Source: Pseudomonas saxonica (GTDB lineage Bacteria; Pseudomonadota; Gammaproteobacteria; Pseudomonadales; Pseudomonadaceae). Taken from it: DNA of 64,000 nt. Position 1 is the first letter of the stretch. Each line of letters begins with the position of its first letter. Positions 18,531 through 27,082 of this stretch are shown piece after piece. The stretch is taken from positions 124,001 to 188,000 of the forward strand of contig NZ_VFIO01000002.1 of NCBI RefSeq assembly GCF_007858365.1, in the 5' to 3' direction. The position numbers and the translations under genes are program-made. The notes under the pieces are model-generated. The model saw only the letters and a list, made by a program, of their open reading frames with translations. It ran no database searches and had not been told where the DNA came from.

Positions 18531-19031
18531 ATGTTGGTGATTCATCGCAGAGTCCAACCCCACCCCGTGTGGAGCGCCGAGTTACACCTGCACTTCGAGG
18601 CCCGCAGTAAAAGCCGCCTGCGCTGTTTCAGCAGCGACGGCGAAGATGTCGGCCTGTTTCTTGAGCGCGGTCAATCGCCTTTGCAAGACGGCGAATTTCT
18701 TCAAGCTCAGGACGGGCGTATCGTGCGCGTTTGCGCCAGCCCCGAAAAACTGCTGCACGTCACGTGCCGCAATGCCTTTGAACTGACACGCGCCGCTTAT
18801 CACCTGGGCAACCGCCATGTCGCGTTGCAAGTGGGGGATGGTTGGCTGCGCTTGCTTGATGACTATGTGCTCAAGGCCATGCTTGATCAGTTGGGCGCCC
18901 ACACCGAAACCATCGACGCCCCGTTTCAACCGGAGCATGGCGCGTATGGCGGCGGCCATCATCATTCAAGAGCCGGTGAAGAAGACTTCAACTATGCGCC
19001 GCGCCTGCACCAGTTTGGTGTGCGTTTGTGA
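18531..19031 (+). CDS. ureE: Urease accessory protein UreE (nickel metallochaperone)
   Basis: Cytoplasmic nickel-binding protein of 166 residues that delivers Ni2+ during urease activation. The N-terminal peptide-binding domain is followed by a metal-binding domain with the family block RNAFELTRAAYHLGNRHVAL, whose interfacial histidine lies in GNRH. The tail carries a short histidine cluster (GGGHHHSRAGEED) that may add nickel capacity. The start at 18531 has AGGAAG upstream. It is the first gene of ureEFG and overlaps the ureF start by four bases. Confidence 0.95.
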   Translation: MLVIHRRVQPHPVWSAELHLHFEARSKSRLRCFSSDGEDVGLFLERGQSPLQDGEFLQAQDGRIVRVCASPEKLLHVTCRNAFELTRAAYHLGNRHVALQVGDGWLRLLDDYVLKAMLDQLGAHTETIDAPFQPEHGAYGGGHHHSRAGEEDFNYAPRLHQFGVRL

Positions 19032-19702
19032 ATCCGGCCTGGGCGCTGCTGCGATTGGCCAGTCCCCAGTTGCCGATTGGCGGTTATAGCTATTCCCAAG
19101 GGCTGGAAATGGCCGTCGACAATGGCCGAGTAGTCGACCCGGTTACGGCCAGCCGCTGGATCAGCGATCAATTGCTGCTCAATCTGGCGCGCTTTGAAGC
19201 GCCACTGTTGCTTGCGCATTGCCAGGCAGCGGCGGACGAGGACTGGGAGCGCTTGCAGCGCGTTTGCGACGAACACCGTGCCAGCCGCGAAACCCGGGAG
19301 CTGCATCAGGAAAGTCGACAAATGGGCTATTCCTTGCAGCAACTGCTCACGGGACTGCCCGAACTGGACGACCCCGCCCGACTGTTTCTCAACCAACAAT
19401 GCGAGCCACATCTGGCCCTCGGTTGGGCCTTGGCGGCGCGCGCTTGGGGTATCAACCCACAAGATGCACTGGCAGCCTGGCTGTGGAGCTGGCTGGAAAA
19501 CCAATTGGCAGTGCTGATGAAAACCTTGCCACTGGGCCAACAAGCAGCCCAGCGCATGACCAGCGAGCTGTCACCCGCATTGCAGCTGGCTCAACAACAC
19601 GCCAGCCGTCTCGATATGACCCACATGGGCAGCGCCGCATTTGGCCTGTCATTGGCGAGCATGGCCCATGAGCGCCAGTACAGCCGTCTGTTTCGTTCCT
19701 AG
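19028..19702 (+). CDS. ureF: Urease accessory protein UreF
   Basis: All-helical accessory factor of 224 residues. It forms the UreD-UreF-UreG complex with urease and gates GTP-dependent nickel insertion. The N-terminal family block LLRLASPQLPIGGYSYSQGL is present, and the C-terminal HASRLDMTHMGSAAFGLSL is typical. It starts at a GTG inside the ureE stop region (GTGA overlap), so translation is probably coupled. UreD and the structural genes ureABC are not in the window. Confidence 0.95.
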   Translation: MNPAWALLRLASPQLPIGGYSYSQGLEMAVDNGRVVDPVTASRWISDQLLLNLARFEAPLLLAHCQAAADEDWERLQRVCDEHRASRETRELHQESRQMGYSLQQLLTGLPELDDPARLFLNQQCEPHLALGWALAARAWGINPQDALAAWLWSWLENQLAVLMKTLPLGQQAAQRMTSELSPALQLAQQHASRLDMTHMGSAAFGLSLASMAHERQYSRLFRS

Positions 19703-19711
19703 GAGAATGTC

Positions 19712-20320
19712 ATGAACACACAACCTTTACGCGTCGGCATCGGCGGCCCGGTAGGCTCCGGCAAAACGGCCCTGACCCTGGCCCTGTGTCTGGCCTTGCG
19801 CGACAAGTACAACCTGGCCGTCGTAACGAACGATATCTACACCCGTGAAGATGCTGATTTTCTGGTGCGCAACGAGGCGCTCGCACCAGAGCGCATCATC
19901 GGCGTAGAAACCGGCGGCTGCCCACACACCGCCATTCGTGAAGATGCGTCAATCAACCTTGAAGCGGTTGACCAACTGAATCGGCGTTTTCCAGGTCTGG
20001 ATCTAATCTTGGTGGAATCGGGTGGGGATAACTTGTCCGCAACCTTTAGCCCGGAGCTGTCGGACCTGACCATTTACGTGATTGACGTGTCGGCCGGCGA
20101 CAAGCTGCCGCGCAAGGGTGGGCCGGGAATCTGTAAATCGGATTTGCTGGTCATCAACAAGATTGACCTGGCGCCGCTGGTCGGTGCTTCGCTTGAGCTA
20201 ATGGACAGCGACACGAAACGCATGCGCGGTGAAAAACCCTTTGTGTTCAGCAATCAAAAAACCGGTCACGGGCTGGAGACCATCGTGGCGTTTATTGAGC
20301 GTCAGGGTTTGTTGGTTTGA
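19712..20320 (+). CDS. ureG: Urease accessory GTPase UreG
   Basis: GTPase of 202 residues that powers nickel delivery to apo-urease. The P-loop is [13 protein letters not shown] (residues ~8-20). The CPH metal-binding motif is in [17 protein letters not shown] (~65-80). The switch block [15 protein letters not shown] and the base-recognition NKID in [11 protein letters not shown] are all intact. AGGAG precedes the ATG. It is the last gene of ureEFG and is followed by a REP doublet rather than a hupE/ureJ nickel permease. Confidence 0.96.
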   Translation: MNTQPLRVGIGGPVGSGKTALTLALCLALRDKYNLAVVTNDIYTREDADFLVRNEALAPERIIGVETGGCPHTAIREDASINLEAVDQLNRRFPGLDLILVESGGDNLSATFSPELSDLTIYVIDVSAGDKLPRKGGPGICKSDLLVINKIDLAPLVGASLELMDSDTKRMRGEKPFVFSNQKTGHGLETIVAFIERQGLLV

Positions 20321-20330
20321 TTGCGAACCT

Positions 20331-20429
20331 GTAGCCGCTGCCGCAGGCTGCGATAGGGCCCAGAGACCGTCACTTTTATTTAAAAGCAGGGTCGCTGCGC
20401 AACCCGTCGCAGCCTGCGGCAGCGGCTAC
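20331..20429. repeat. REP doublet (BIME-like) after ureG
   Basis: GTAGCCGCTGCCGCAGGCTG at the left is matched by its exact inverse CAGCCTGCGGCAGCGGCTAC at the right, about 60 bp apart. This is a head-to-tail pair of Pseudomonas REP palindromes. Confidence 0.85.
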
Positions 20430-20483
20430 AAGTTTTGCGTGTATCATGTTGCGCAAACGCCCCAGCCGTGACGACGCCCGCCA

Positions 20484-21617
20484 ATGCCCGATGTAGCCAG
20501 CACCACCTTTGCGCCTGAATTGACCGCCACCTTTGCGGCCGTGCAACAGCATTTCCGTCAGGTCATTGTGCCGCTCTGGCAAGGCCCCGGCTGGAATGCC
20601 GAACTGGCATTACCCTACGAGGCGCTCAGCCCCGAGCATCGGCCGCTGCCGCCCCAGCGCTATCGGGCTATGGCCTGCGCCCGTCAGCTCTATGTGTTTT
20701 CCAGCCTCATCGGCGACCCGGCCTTCCCCGCCGCTGCCGAGCGCGCGGCCGATTTGTTTCGCTCGCTGCAACGCCACTTTCACGACGCCGAGCACGGTGG
20801 CTGGTTCTACAGCATCGATCCTCAAGGGGCGCCGCTCGATACACGCAAAGACCTCTACACCCACGCCTTCATCATCTTCGCCTGCGCCCATTACTGGGCC
20901 AAGGTAGACGACTCGATTGTGGCGTCAGCCCTCAATGCCGCGTTACAAGTGGTTGCAGAGCGGTTCAGTGACGGCAAGGGCTTGTACGAAGCCAACCTTA
21001 ATCAGGATTGGACCTCGCTGAACACCGGGCCGCTGCAAAACCCGCTGATGCACTTGGCCGAAGCCTTTCTTGCCACCTTGTCAGTGCGTGAGGATGAAAT
21101 CGTGAAGGCCGCTTTGTTGGCACTGGCCGACGGTATGCAGCAGCGCTTTATTGAGCCTGTGCATAACGTGATGCTCGAAAAACCGTGTGGGGCTGTGGAT
21201 AACTGGTTTGAGCCGGGGCATCAGTTCGAGTGGCTGTATTTACTGGAATCGTCGCCATTGCTGTGTTCAGGGGCTTTGCACGCGTCTCTGGATCGTGCGT
21301 TCGACTTTGCCGAGCAGGTAGGTGTCGATCTTGAAAGCGGCGCTGTGTGCGGGATGCTGGCGCCCGATGGCACGCTGCGCGATGGCACGCAACGCATCTG
21401 GGCTCAAGCCGAGTATTTGCGCGCCCTCACGTTGCGGCCGGACAACCTGACGCGTTTGCAACGTCAGTTGCAGGCGTTGCAGCAGCAGTTTTTGCATGCT
21501 GGGGGCTGGTACGAGTGCCGAGATGCCGAGGGTAACGTCAGCCGCGAAGACATGCCGTCGACTACGCCTTATCACTTGGCGACGTGTTACAGCGGCTTGG
21601 CGCAGTTTTTCGGTTGA
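20484..21617 (+). CDS. AGE-family (N-acylglucosamine 2-epimerase-like) sugar isomerase
   Basis: (Alpha/alpha)6-barrel enzyme of 377 residues. The AGE family includes N-acetylglucosamine 2-epimerase, cellobiose 2-epimerase, mannose isomerase and sulfoquinovose isomerase YihS. Catalytic landmarks are visible: KDLYTHAFIIFAC, NPLMHLAEAFLA, EPGHQFEWLYLLE and STTPYHLATCY near the end, with the usual histidines in HAF, MHL, GHQ and YHL. The length fits mannose isomerase or YihS better than GlcNAc epimerase, but the substrate cannot be fixed from sequence. There is no neighbouring sugar operon. Confidence 0.88.
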   Translation: MPDVASTTFAPELTATFAAVQQHFRQVIVPLWQGPGWNAELALPYEALSPEHRPLPPQRYRAMACARQLYVFSSLIGDPAFPAAAERAADLFRSLQRHFHDAEHGGWFYSIDPQGAPLDTRKDLYTHAFIIFACAHYWAKVDDSIVASALNAALQVVAERFSDGKGLYEANLNQDWTSLNTGPLQNPLMHLAEAFLATLSVREDEIVKAALLALADGMQQRFIEPVHNVMLEKPCGAVDNWFEPGHQFEWLYLLESSPLLCSGALHASLDRAFDFAEQVGVDLESGAVCGMLAPDGTLRDGTQRIWAQAEYLRALTLRPDNLTRLQRQLQALQQQFLHAGGWYECRDAEGNVSREDMPSTTPYHLATCYSGLAQFFG

Positions 21618-21624
21618 GGCAAAA

Positions 21625-21733
21625 CCCTCACCCCAACCCTCTCCCAGAGGGAGAGGGAGCTGATTTGTGCCGTTACACCTATCTGCTTTTGCTTTAGTCC
21701 CCTCTCCCTCCGGGAGAGGGCTAGGGTGAGGGG
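21625..21733 (+). repeat. Hairpin-rich intergenic repeat, copy C
   Basis: Single-core copy of about 109 bp: CCCTCACCCCAACCCTCTCC...TATCTGCTTTTGC...GAGAGGGCTAGGGTGAGGGG. It fills the space between the convergent AGE and CDF genes. Confidence 0.88.
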
Positions 21734-21742
21734 CTTACCGTC

Positions 21743-22648
21743 TCAGGTGATCCACTTGCGATCCCCGGTAAAGCTGATGGTCAGCCAGCGGGCACTGTCC
21801 CCCGGCCCCAACAGCGCGGAAATCTCTTCGCGCAGCGCATCCAGGGTGTTGATGCTGGTCAGGGCATAACCCCTTGGCAACACAATGTGGATTTCGATAA
21901 ACCTCGCCCGCCCATGCTTCTGCACATAGGTTTTGTAACCCTCGAACCCGTGGCGCGCTGACATTTCTTCCAGCACTTCACGCACCTTGTCATCGAGCCT
22001 GTCCGGGGCAATGCCCAGCACGTCACGCAAGGCCGGCTTAAGGATTTTGAACGCTGGTGCCAACATGCTCAGCGCCAGCAAGATCAGAATCGCAGGGTCA
22101 ACGTACGCCGCCCACTGTGCATAACCTTGCTGTTTCAATACCAGGGCCGTGACAAAACTTATCAACAGGCCCACCGACAACATGGCGTCCACCAGCCAAC
22201 TGATGTTGTCGAACTGGATCAGAGTTGATTTGAGCTTGATGTTTTTGCGCCGTACCCAGAAGTAGTAGCCAAATTCGATCACGGTAAACACCGCCGCGTA
22301 GGCGATGACTAACCCCAGTTCAATATCACGTCCGCCATTGAGGATGCCGAACACACCATTGAGAAAGGCATAGATCGCAATCAATAACAGGAAGCTGCCT
22401 TCGATCAACAGCACCATCGGCTCAAGGTGCCAGAAGCCGAACTGAAAACGCTGATTGCTTTCTTTGGCGATCAATTGCGCCGTAATCAACATCAGCACTT
22501 TGATAAAGGTCGCGATCAGCGAGAAGAACCCATCAAACAGGATGGATTCTGACCCCGACATAAAACCCGTCACGATGCCGGCAACGGCCACCGCAAACAT
22601 TAAAACAGTCGATTGCTTGAGCAATTTCTGCTCACCACGGTTACTCAC
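21743..22648 (-). CDS. Cation diffusion facilitator (CDF) family transporter
   Basis: Inner-membrane protein of 301 residues with about six hydrophobic segments and a C-terminal cytoplasmic domain (~210-300) typical of CDF exporters. The usual paired acidic/histidine metal site of helix II (DxxxD in FieF) is reduced here to FDGFFSLIATF, and helix V reads SWLVDAMLSVG. Each helix therefore keeps one Asp of the canonical four-residue site, and the metal preference is unclear. The GTG at 22648 (VSNRGEQ) has AAGGAG about six bases upstream; a TTG at 22663 overlaps that ribosome binding site and is rejected. The gene lies 69 bp downstream of the SDR start region on the same strand side and appears monocistronic. 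Confidence 0.85.
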   Translation of the reverse strand: MSNRGEQKLLKQSTVLMFAVAVAGIVTGFMSGSESILFDGFFSLIATFIKVLMLITAQLIAKESNQRFQFGFWHLEPMVLLIEGSFLLLIAIYAFLNGVFGILNGGRDIELGLVIAYAAVFTVIEFGYYFWVRRKNIKLKSTLIQFDNISWLVDAMLSVGLLISFVTALVLKQQGYAQWAAYVDPAILILLALSMLAPAFKILKPALRDVLGIAPDRLDDKVREVLEEMSARHGFEGYKTYVQKHGRARFIEIHIVLPRGYALTSINTLDALREEISALLGPGDSARWLTISFTGDRKWIT

Positions 22649-22717
22649 ACAAACTCCTTTCAACCCGGTTGAATGCGACCCCCTCAGGAGGCCGCGAGTG
22701 GGCTGCCAGGCGCGAGT

Positions 22718-23485
22718 TTACTCCTTGGCGTGACGTTCGATGGCAAAACCGCCCCAGGACTGGGTGACAGGCATCAGTTCAAGTCGGTTGATGTTGATAT
22801 GCGCCGGGGTGTTGAGCACCCAGAAAATGGTCTCTGCAATATCTTGCGGCTGGATCGGCTCTGCCCCTTGATAGGTGGCATCGTAGCGCGCCTTGTCGCC
22901 GCCAAAACGCACCATCGAGAACTCGCTTTCACACAGACCCGGCTCAATGTTGCTGACCCGCACGCCCGTGCCCTGCAAGTCGCAACGCAGGTTCAGGGAA
23001 AACTGCTTAACGAACGCCTTGGTGCCGCCATACACATGGCTGCCCGGGTACGGATAGTTGCCGGCCACTGAACCCAAATTGATGATCCCGGCACCCCGGC
23101 CATAGGCAATCAGCCGTGGCAGCAACAGACGAGTCGTGAAAATCAAGCCTTTGATATTGGTGTCGACCATGGTTTCCCAGTCGTCCAGATCGCACTTGGG
23201 CGCAGGGTCAGTACCCAATGCCAGCCCGGCATTGTTGATCAGCCCACGCAATTTGCTGAACGAGGGTGGCAAATTCGCAATCGCAGCCTCCATCGCCGCC
23301 CGGTCGCGCACATCCAGCACCAGACCATGCACTTCGGTCTGTTTGGACAGTTCTTCACACAACGCCTTAAGACGCTCTTCGCGTCGCCCCGTCAGCACCA
23401 GTTTCCAGCCTGCCTGCGCAAACTTGCGTGCACACGCCTCTCCAAATCCGGAAGTCGCGCCCGTAATAAACAGGGTGGAAGTCAT
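22718..23485 (-). CDS. YdfG-like short-chain dehydrogenase (SDR)
   Basis: NADP-dependent oxidoreductase of 255 residues, similar to YdfG, which oxidises 3-hydroxy acids such as L-allo-threonine and serine. The Rossmann motif is FITGATSGFGEACARKFA at the N-terminus. The NNAG motif is in INNAGLALG. The catalytic serine is in NLGSVAGNYPY and the YxxxK pair in HVYGGTKAFVKQF. The ATG at 23485 has AAGGAG seven bases upstream; the frame continues 56 codons further upstream without a family match. Substrate is not certain. Confidence 0.92.
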   Translation of the reverse strand: MTSTLFITGATSGFGEACARKFAQAGWKLVLTGRREERLKALCEELSKQTEVHGLVLDVRDRAAMEAAIANLPPSFSKLRGLINNAGLALGTDPAPKCDLDDWETMVDTNIKGLIFTTRLLLPRLIAYGRGAGIINLGSVAGNYPYPGSHVYGGTKAFVKQFSLNLRCDLQGTGVRVSNIEPGLCESEFSMVRFGGDKARYDATYQGAEPIQPQDIAETIFWVLNTPAHININRLELMPVTQSWGGFAIERHAKE

Positions 23486-23590
23486 CGTGTTCTCCTTGGC
23501 TGGCGGGCTTTGGCCGCCGTTGAAATGGACACTGAGCAGCATGCCCCGACTGCGTTCCGGCAGCAACCCGGCCGCACTAAACGCCCCCGA

Positions 23591-23700
23591 ACTGTACAAA
23601 AAACAACCAACATCTTCGAACCCACGTTCTATATAGGCTGGAGCACTGTGCACTCACCTTATCCACAGGCCCGTCCACAGTCTTTGGGGGCAACTCAACA
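23591..23700. repeat. Diverged duplicated segment, copy 1
   Basis: Begins ACTGTACAAAAAACAACCA and includes TTATCCACAGGC (23659) and GTCCACAG. It aligns with 23964-24075 at nearly constant spacing, including the shared GTACAAAAAACA, GAAC, CCACAGGC, TCCACAG and GGGG blocks. Confidence 0.6.
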
Positions 23701-24143
23701 GGCTGCAAGCTTCTGTTTACACGGGGTGCAGAGAATTTTACCGGGGTTATGACTTGACCTTGATACGACGAATATGCAGACGCCCCAAAAAGGTGCGGCC
23801 GTCCAACCCTTATGAGATAGCCAGAAGCCAGCAATTACACCGTCTAGCGCATTCTTTCCAGAGTTTAACCACAGACTTATCCACAGGCCCTGGGAACATT
23901 TATGACGGGCTATATAACTGAATAAACCTGTTGACAAATAATCCCGGCGGCTTGACATAAGACACTGTACAAAAAACAGCCACACCTCTGAACGCCACAT
24001 AAATAAAGGCCTGCAGCCAACTACTCCCACGTTACCCACAGGCACCTCCACAGCAAACGGGGACAAGTCAAAACGATGACAAAACAGCAATTTACAGCGG
24101 CTTTATGTCGCGCTTTAGTAGGGTTGCAATATTGTTTTCCACA
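23659..24143. other. Gene-free region with DnaA-box-like cluster
   Basis: The roughly 700 bp between the SDR and braG hold no convincing gene. Consensus DnaA boxes TTATCCACA occur at 23659 and 23877. One- or two-mismatch versions occur at 24032 (TTACCCACA), 24135 (TTTTCCACA) and 23864 (TTAACCACA), and further CCACAG pieces lie between them. The stretch is visibly richer in A/T than its neighbours. It is not adjacent to dnaA or rpmH, so a role as chromosomal origin is unlikely. Confidence 0.5.
23964..24075. repeat. Diverged duplicated segment, copy 2
   Basis: Begins ACTGTACAAAAAACAGCCAC and includes TTACCCACAGGC and CTCCACAG. It is the partner of 23591-23700 at an offset of about 373 bp. Confidence 0.6.
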
Positions 24144-24154
24144 ATTTCAGGCGC

Positions 24155-24181
24155 GAAAAAAAAGCCCCTCTGAAGGGGCTT
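24155..24181 (-). terminator. Rho-independent terminator of the bra operon
   Basis: On the minus strand AAGCCCCTTCAGAGGGGCTT forms a tight hairpin followed by a run of T, 13 bases after the braG stop. Confidence 0.9.
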
Positions 24182-24193
24182 GTCTACCTGTCG

Positions 24194-24910
24194 TTAATGC
24201 CCGCCCAAATAGGCGTTACGCACTTCATCATTGCTCAACAGTTCCTTACCGGTGCCGGTCAAGCGAATCTCGCCGTTGACCATCACGTAGGCACGGTCTG
24301 AAAGGCGCAAGGCATGGTTGGCATTTTGCTCAACCAGAAAAATCGTCATACCGGTTTTCGCCAACTCCCGCAGGGTGCCAAAGATCTGTTTCACCACAAT
24401 CGGTGCCAAACCCAGACTGGGTTCATCGAGCAGTAACAACTTGGGCCGGCTCATCAATGCACGGGCGATGGCGAGCATTTGCTGCTCACCACCCGACATG
24501 GTCATGGCCCGCTGGGCACGCCGCTCTTTCAACCTGGGAAACAGCTCGAACATACGCTGCATGTCTTCAGCGGCGTATTTGTCGCCAATGGGGATGGTGC
24601 CCATCAACAGGTTTTCTTCAACGGTCATGTCCGGGAACACCCGGCGTCCTTCCGGCGATTGAGCAATACCGTGAGAGGCAATGTAATGCGAAGACTTCTG
24701 AGTGATGTCCACGCCCTGGTAGAGAATCTGCCCGCCGCTGGCACGAGGTTGGCCAAAGATCGACATCAGCAGCGTGGACTTACCCGCACCGTTGGAGCCG
24801 ATCAGGCTCACCGTTTCGCCCTCTTCGATGTGCATCGAGACTTTTTTCAGGGCCTGAATCGGCCCGTAGTGAACGTCCAGTTCCTTGAGTTCGAGGATCT
24901 TGCCCGTCAT
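24194..24910 (-). CDS. braG: Branched-chain amino acid ABC transporter ATPase (LivF/BraG)
   Basis: Cytoplasmic ATPase of 238 residues that energises uptake of leucine, isoleucine and valine. Walker A is GSNGAGKSTLL (~38-48), the signature TMSGGEQQMLAIARALM (~138), and Walker B LLLLDEPSLGLAP, followed by the EQN/H-loop region FLVEQNANHAL. The ATG at 24910 overlaps the braF stop by four bases (ATGA). It is the last gene of braC-D-E-F-G and is followed by a terminator. Confidence 0.97.
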   Translation of the reverse strand: MTGKILELKELDVHYGPIQALKKVSMHIEEGETVSLIGSNGAGKSTLLMSIFGQPRASGGQILYQGVDITQKSSHYIASHGIAQSPEGRRVFPDMTVEENLLMGTIPIGDKYAAEDMQRMFELFPRLKERRAQRAMTMSGGEQQMLAIARALMSRPKLLLLDEPSLGLAPIVVKQIFGTLRELAKTGMTIFLVEQNANHALRLSDRAYVMVNGEIRLTGTGKELLSNDEVRNAYLGGH

Positions 24911-25800
24911 ATCAGCTCCTCTTCGTCTGCGCCCAGGTAGGCGGCGATCACTTTAGGGTCGTTGCGAATGGCGTCTGGTCCGCCCTCGGCGATCACGTTG
25001 CCGTGGTCGAGTACGACGATATGGTCAGAAATGCTCATGACCATGCCCATATCGTGCTCAATCAGCACAACGGTAATGTCATGCTCATCCCGCAACAGGC
25101 GAATCATCCCGCTCAGGGCTTCAGTTTCTTGTGGGTTGAGACCCGCAGCCGGTTCGTCCAGACAGATGATCTGCGGGCGCGTACACATGGCCCGCGCGAT
25201 CTCAAGCCGCCGTTGCTGGCCGTAAGACAGTTCACCGGCCAGGCGGTTGGCACAGTCCACCAGGTCCACCACTTCCAGCCAGTAGAAGGCATGGTCGAGC
25301 GCATCGCTTTCGGCCTTGCGATAGCCTTTGGTGTTAAGAATGCCCGCCAGCATGTTGCGGTTGACCCACATGTGCTGCGCCACCAGCAGGTTTTCCAGCA
25401 CCGACATTTCCTTGAACAGACGAATGTTCTGGAAAGTTCGCGCCAGCCCAGCCCGATTAACCAGATGCGTGCCGCCGAACATTTTGTAATACAGCCGGCT
25501 GGCAAAGGCTTTGGGCGAAATGAAGTCAGTCAGCCTGAACGGTTCCCCCAGCAACTTGATCACGTTGGTGCAGGCACCCCGGGCATTGACTTCAATCCTG
25601 CCGCCGCTGGCTTTGTAGAACCCGGTCAGGCAGTTGAAAACGGTGGTCTTACCGGCTCCGTTCGGGCCGATCAGGGCAAAGATCGAGTTACGTTTGACCT
25701 GAAGGCTTACATCACTGAGGGCCTTGATGCCTCCGAAGTGCATCATCAGTTTGTCAACGCGCAGTACGACCTCATCAGTGGTTTTGGCGAGTGTGGTCAT
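24907..25800 (-). CDS. braF: Branched-chain amino acid ABC transporter ATPase (LivG/BraF)
   Basis: Second ATPase of the transporter, 297 residues. Walker A is GPNGAGKTTVFNCLTGFY (~43), the signature LSYGQQRRLEIARAMC, Walker B IICLDEPAAGLNPQE and the switch His IEHDMGMVMSI. It carries the insertion between Walker A and signature (residues ~75-130) that makes LivG-type subunits longer than LivF. The ATG at 25800 overlaps the braE stop by four bases, so the two are translationally coupled. Confidence 0.97.
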   Translation of the reverse strand: MTTLAKTTDEVVLRVDKLMMHFGGIKALSDVSLQVKRNSIFALIGPNGAGKTTVFNCLTGFYKASGGRIEVNARGACTNVIKLLGEPFRLTDFISPKAFASRLYYKMFGGTHLVNRAGLARTFQNIRLFKEMSVLENLLVAQHMWVNRNMLAGILNTKGYRKAESDALDHAFYWLEVVDLVDCANRLAGELSYGQQRRLEIARAMCTRPQIICLDEPAAGLNPQETEALSGMIRLLRDEHDITVVLIEHDMGMVMSISDHIVVLDHGNVIAEGGPDAIRNDPKVIAAYLGADEEELI

Positions 25801-27080
25801 GGCGCAACTCCTTTGCGTGGTTTAACCCCGACACGGCTAATGCGAATCAGGCCCCGCGGTCGCCAAATCATCATTAACACCATCAGCACACCAAACAGCA
25901 GCACCCGGTACTCGGCAAAGCTGCGCAGCAACTCTGGCGCAACGGTGAGCACAAAGGCCGCGATCACTACGCCCACCGTCGAGCCCATGCCGCCGAGCAC
26001 AACGATCGCGAGGATCAACGCCGACTCGAAAAAGGTGAACGAGGACGGGTTGACGAAGCCTTGATAGCTGGCGAAAAACACACCTGCCAGTCCCGCTGTC
26101 GAGGCACCGAGGGTGAAGGCCGATAGCTTGACCAGCACGTGGTTCAAGCCCATCGAGCGGCAGGCAATTTCGTCTTCGCGCAGCGCTTCCCAGGCCCGGC
26201 CGATCGGCATGCGGGTCAACCGATGCTTGATGTAAAGCACCAGCAGCACCACCAGAAACAGCACGATGTAGATAAACAGGAATTTGATATTGGGGTTGTA
26301 GTCCAGGCCGAAGAACTCATGGAACGGCACGCCGCCTTCCTTGGCACGCCGACCAAACTCCAGGCCGAAGAACGTTGGTGAGGGCACAGGCATACCGTTA
26401 GGCCCACCGGTAAACGACAGCCAGTTGTTGAGCACCAGACGGATAATTTCGCCGAAACCCAGGGTCACGATGGCCAGGTAGTCGCCGTGCATTCGCAACA
26501 CCGGAAACCCGAGAATGCACCCCGCCATCGCCGCCGCAATCGCCGCCAGTGGCAGCACCGACCAAAACCCCAGCCCCAGATATTGATAGCCCAAAGCCAG
26601 ACCGTAGGCACCGATTGCATAGAACGCCACGTAGCCCAAGTCGAGCAAGCCGGCCAAACCGACCACGATGTTCAACCCAAGGCCCAGCAACACGTAGATC
26701 AGCCCCAGAATCACCACGGTCAAAATGTATTTGTTGGCAAAAAACGGAAAGACGATCGCAATCACGATCAACAACGGAATGATCCAGCGCAGCCGCGATT
26801 TGTAGTCTGGCGGCAGCACATGCACACCCGAGCCGCTGGACTCAAATCCTTGAAGAACTTTCAGCCCCTTGGGTGTCTGCAAAAACAGGCTTAAAAGGAA
26901 ACGCCCCACCATCACAATCGCTACCAGCCAACCGACCCGTGCCGGTTGCAAGTTGAAGCTGTAACCGTCGAGCACCACCCCCACGATGGGCCCGAACAGA
27001 ATCAAGGAGATCAACCCGGCAAGGATCGAATCGACAACGCTTTTTTTGATATCAACCGGTTTATTAATGGCTGCAGACAT
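25797..27080 (-). CDS. braE: Branched-chain amino acid ABC permease (LivM/BraE)
   Basis: Inner-membrane permease of 427 residues with about ten hydrophobic segments. An N-terminal extension of ~90 residues precedes the conserved core, which begins near LVVGLAGLLDLGYVAFYAIG. The coupling block REDEIACRSMGLNHVLVKL is present. The ATG at 27080 is preferred over the GTG at 27086 because AAGGTG lies nine bases upstream of the ATG and only one from the GTG. It begins two bases after the braD stop and pairs with BraD in the membrane. Confidence 0.96.
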   Translation of the reverse strand: MSAAINKPVDIKKSVVDSILAGLISLILFGPIVGVVLDGYSFNLQPARVGWLVAIVMVGRFLLSLFLQTPKGLKVLQGFESSGSGVHVLPPDYKSRLRWIIPLLIVIAIVFPFFANKYILTVVILGLIYVLLGLGLNIVVGLAGLLDLGYVAFYAIGAYGLALGYQYLGLGFWSVLPLAAIAAAMAGCILGFPVLRMHGDYLAIVTLGFGEIIRLVLNNWLSFTGGPNGMPVPSPTFFGLEFGRRAKEGGVPFHEFFGLDYNPNIKFLFIYIVLFLVVLLVLYIKHRLTRMPIGRAWEALREDEIACRSMGLNHVLVKLSAFTLGASTAGLAGVFFASYQGFVNPSSFTFFESALILAIVVLGGMGSTVGVVIAAFVLTVAPELLRSFAEYRVLLFGVLMVLMMIWRPRGLIRISRVGVKPRKGVAP

Positions 27081-27082
27081 AC

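Noticed and set aside
23964..23980. LexA (SOS) box at CTGTACAAAAAACAG
   Set aside because: The spacing between CTG and CAG is nine bases, not the required ten, and the duplicate copy at 23591 lacks the CAG half.
23591..24143. Chromosomal origin of replication
   Set aside because: Consensus DnaA boxes are present, but dnaA, rpmH and other oriC neighbours are absent; the surroundings are transporter genes.
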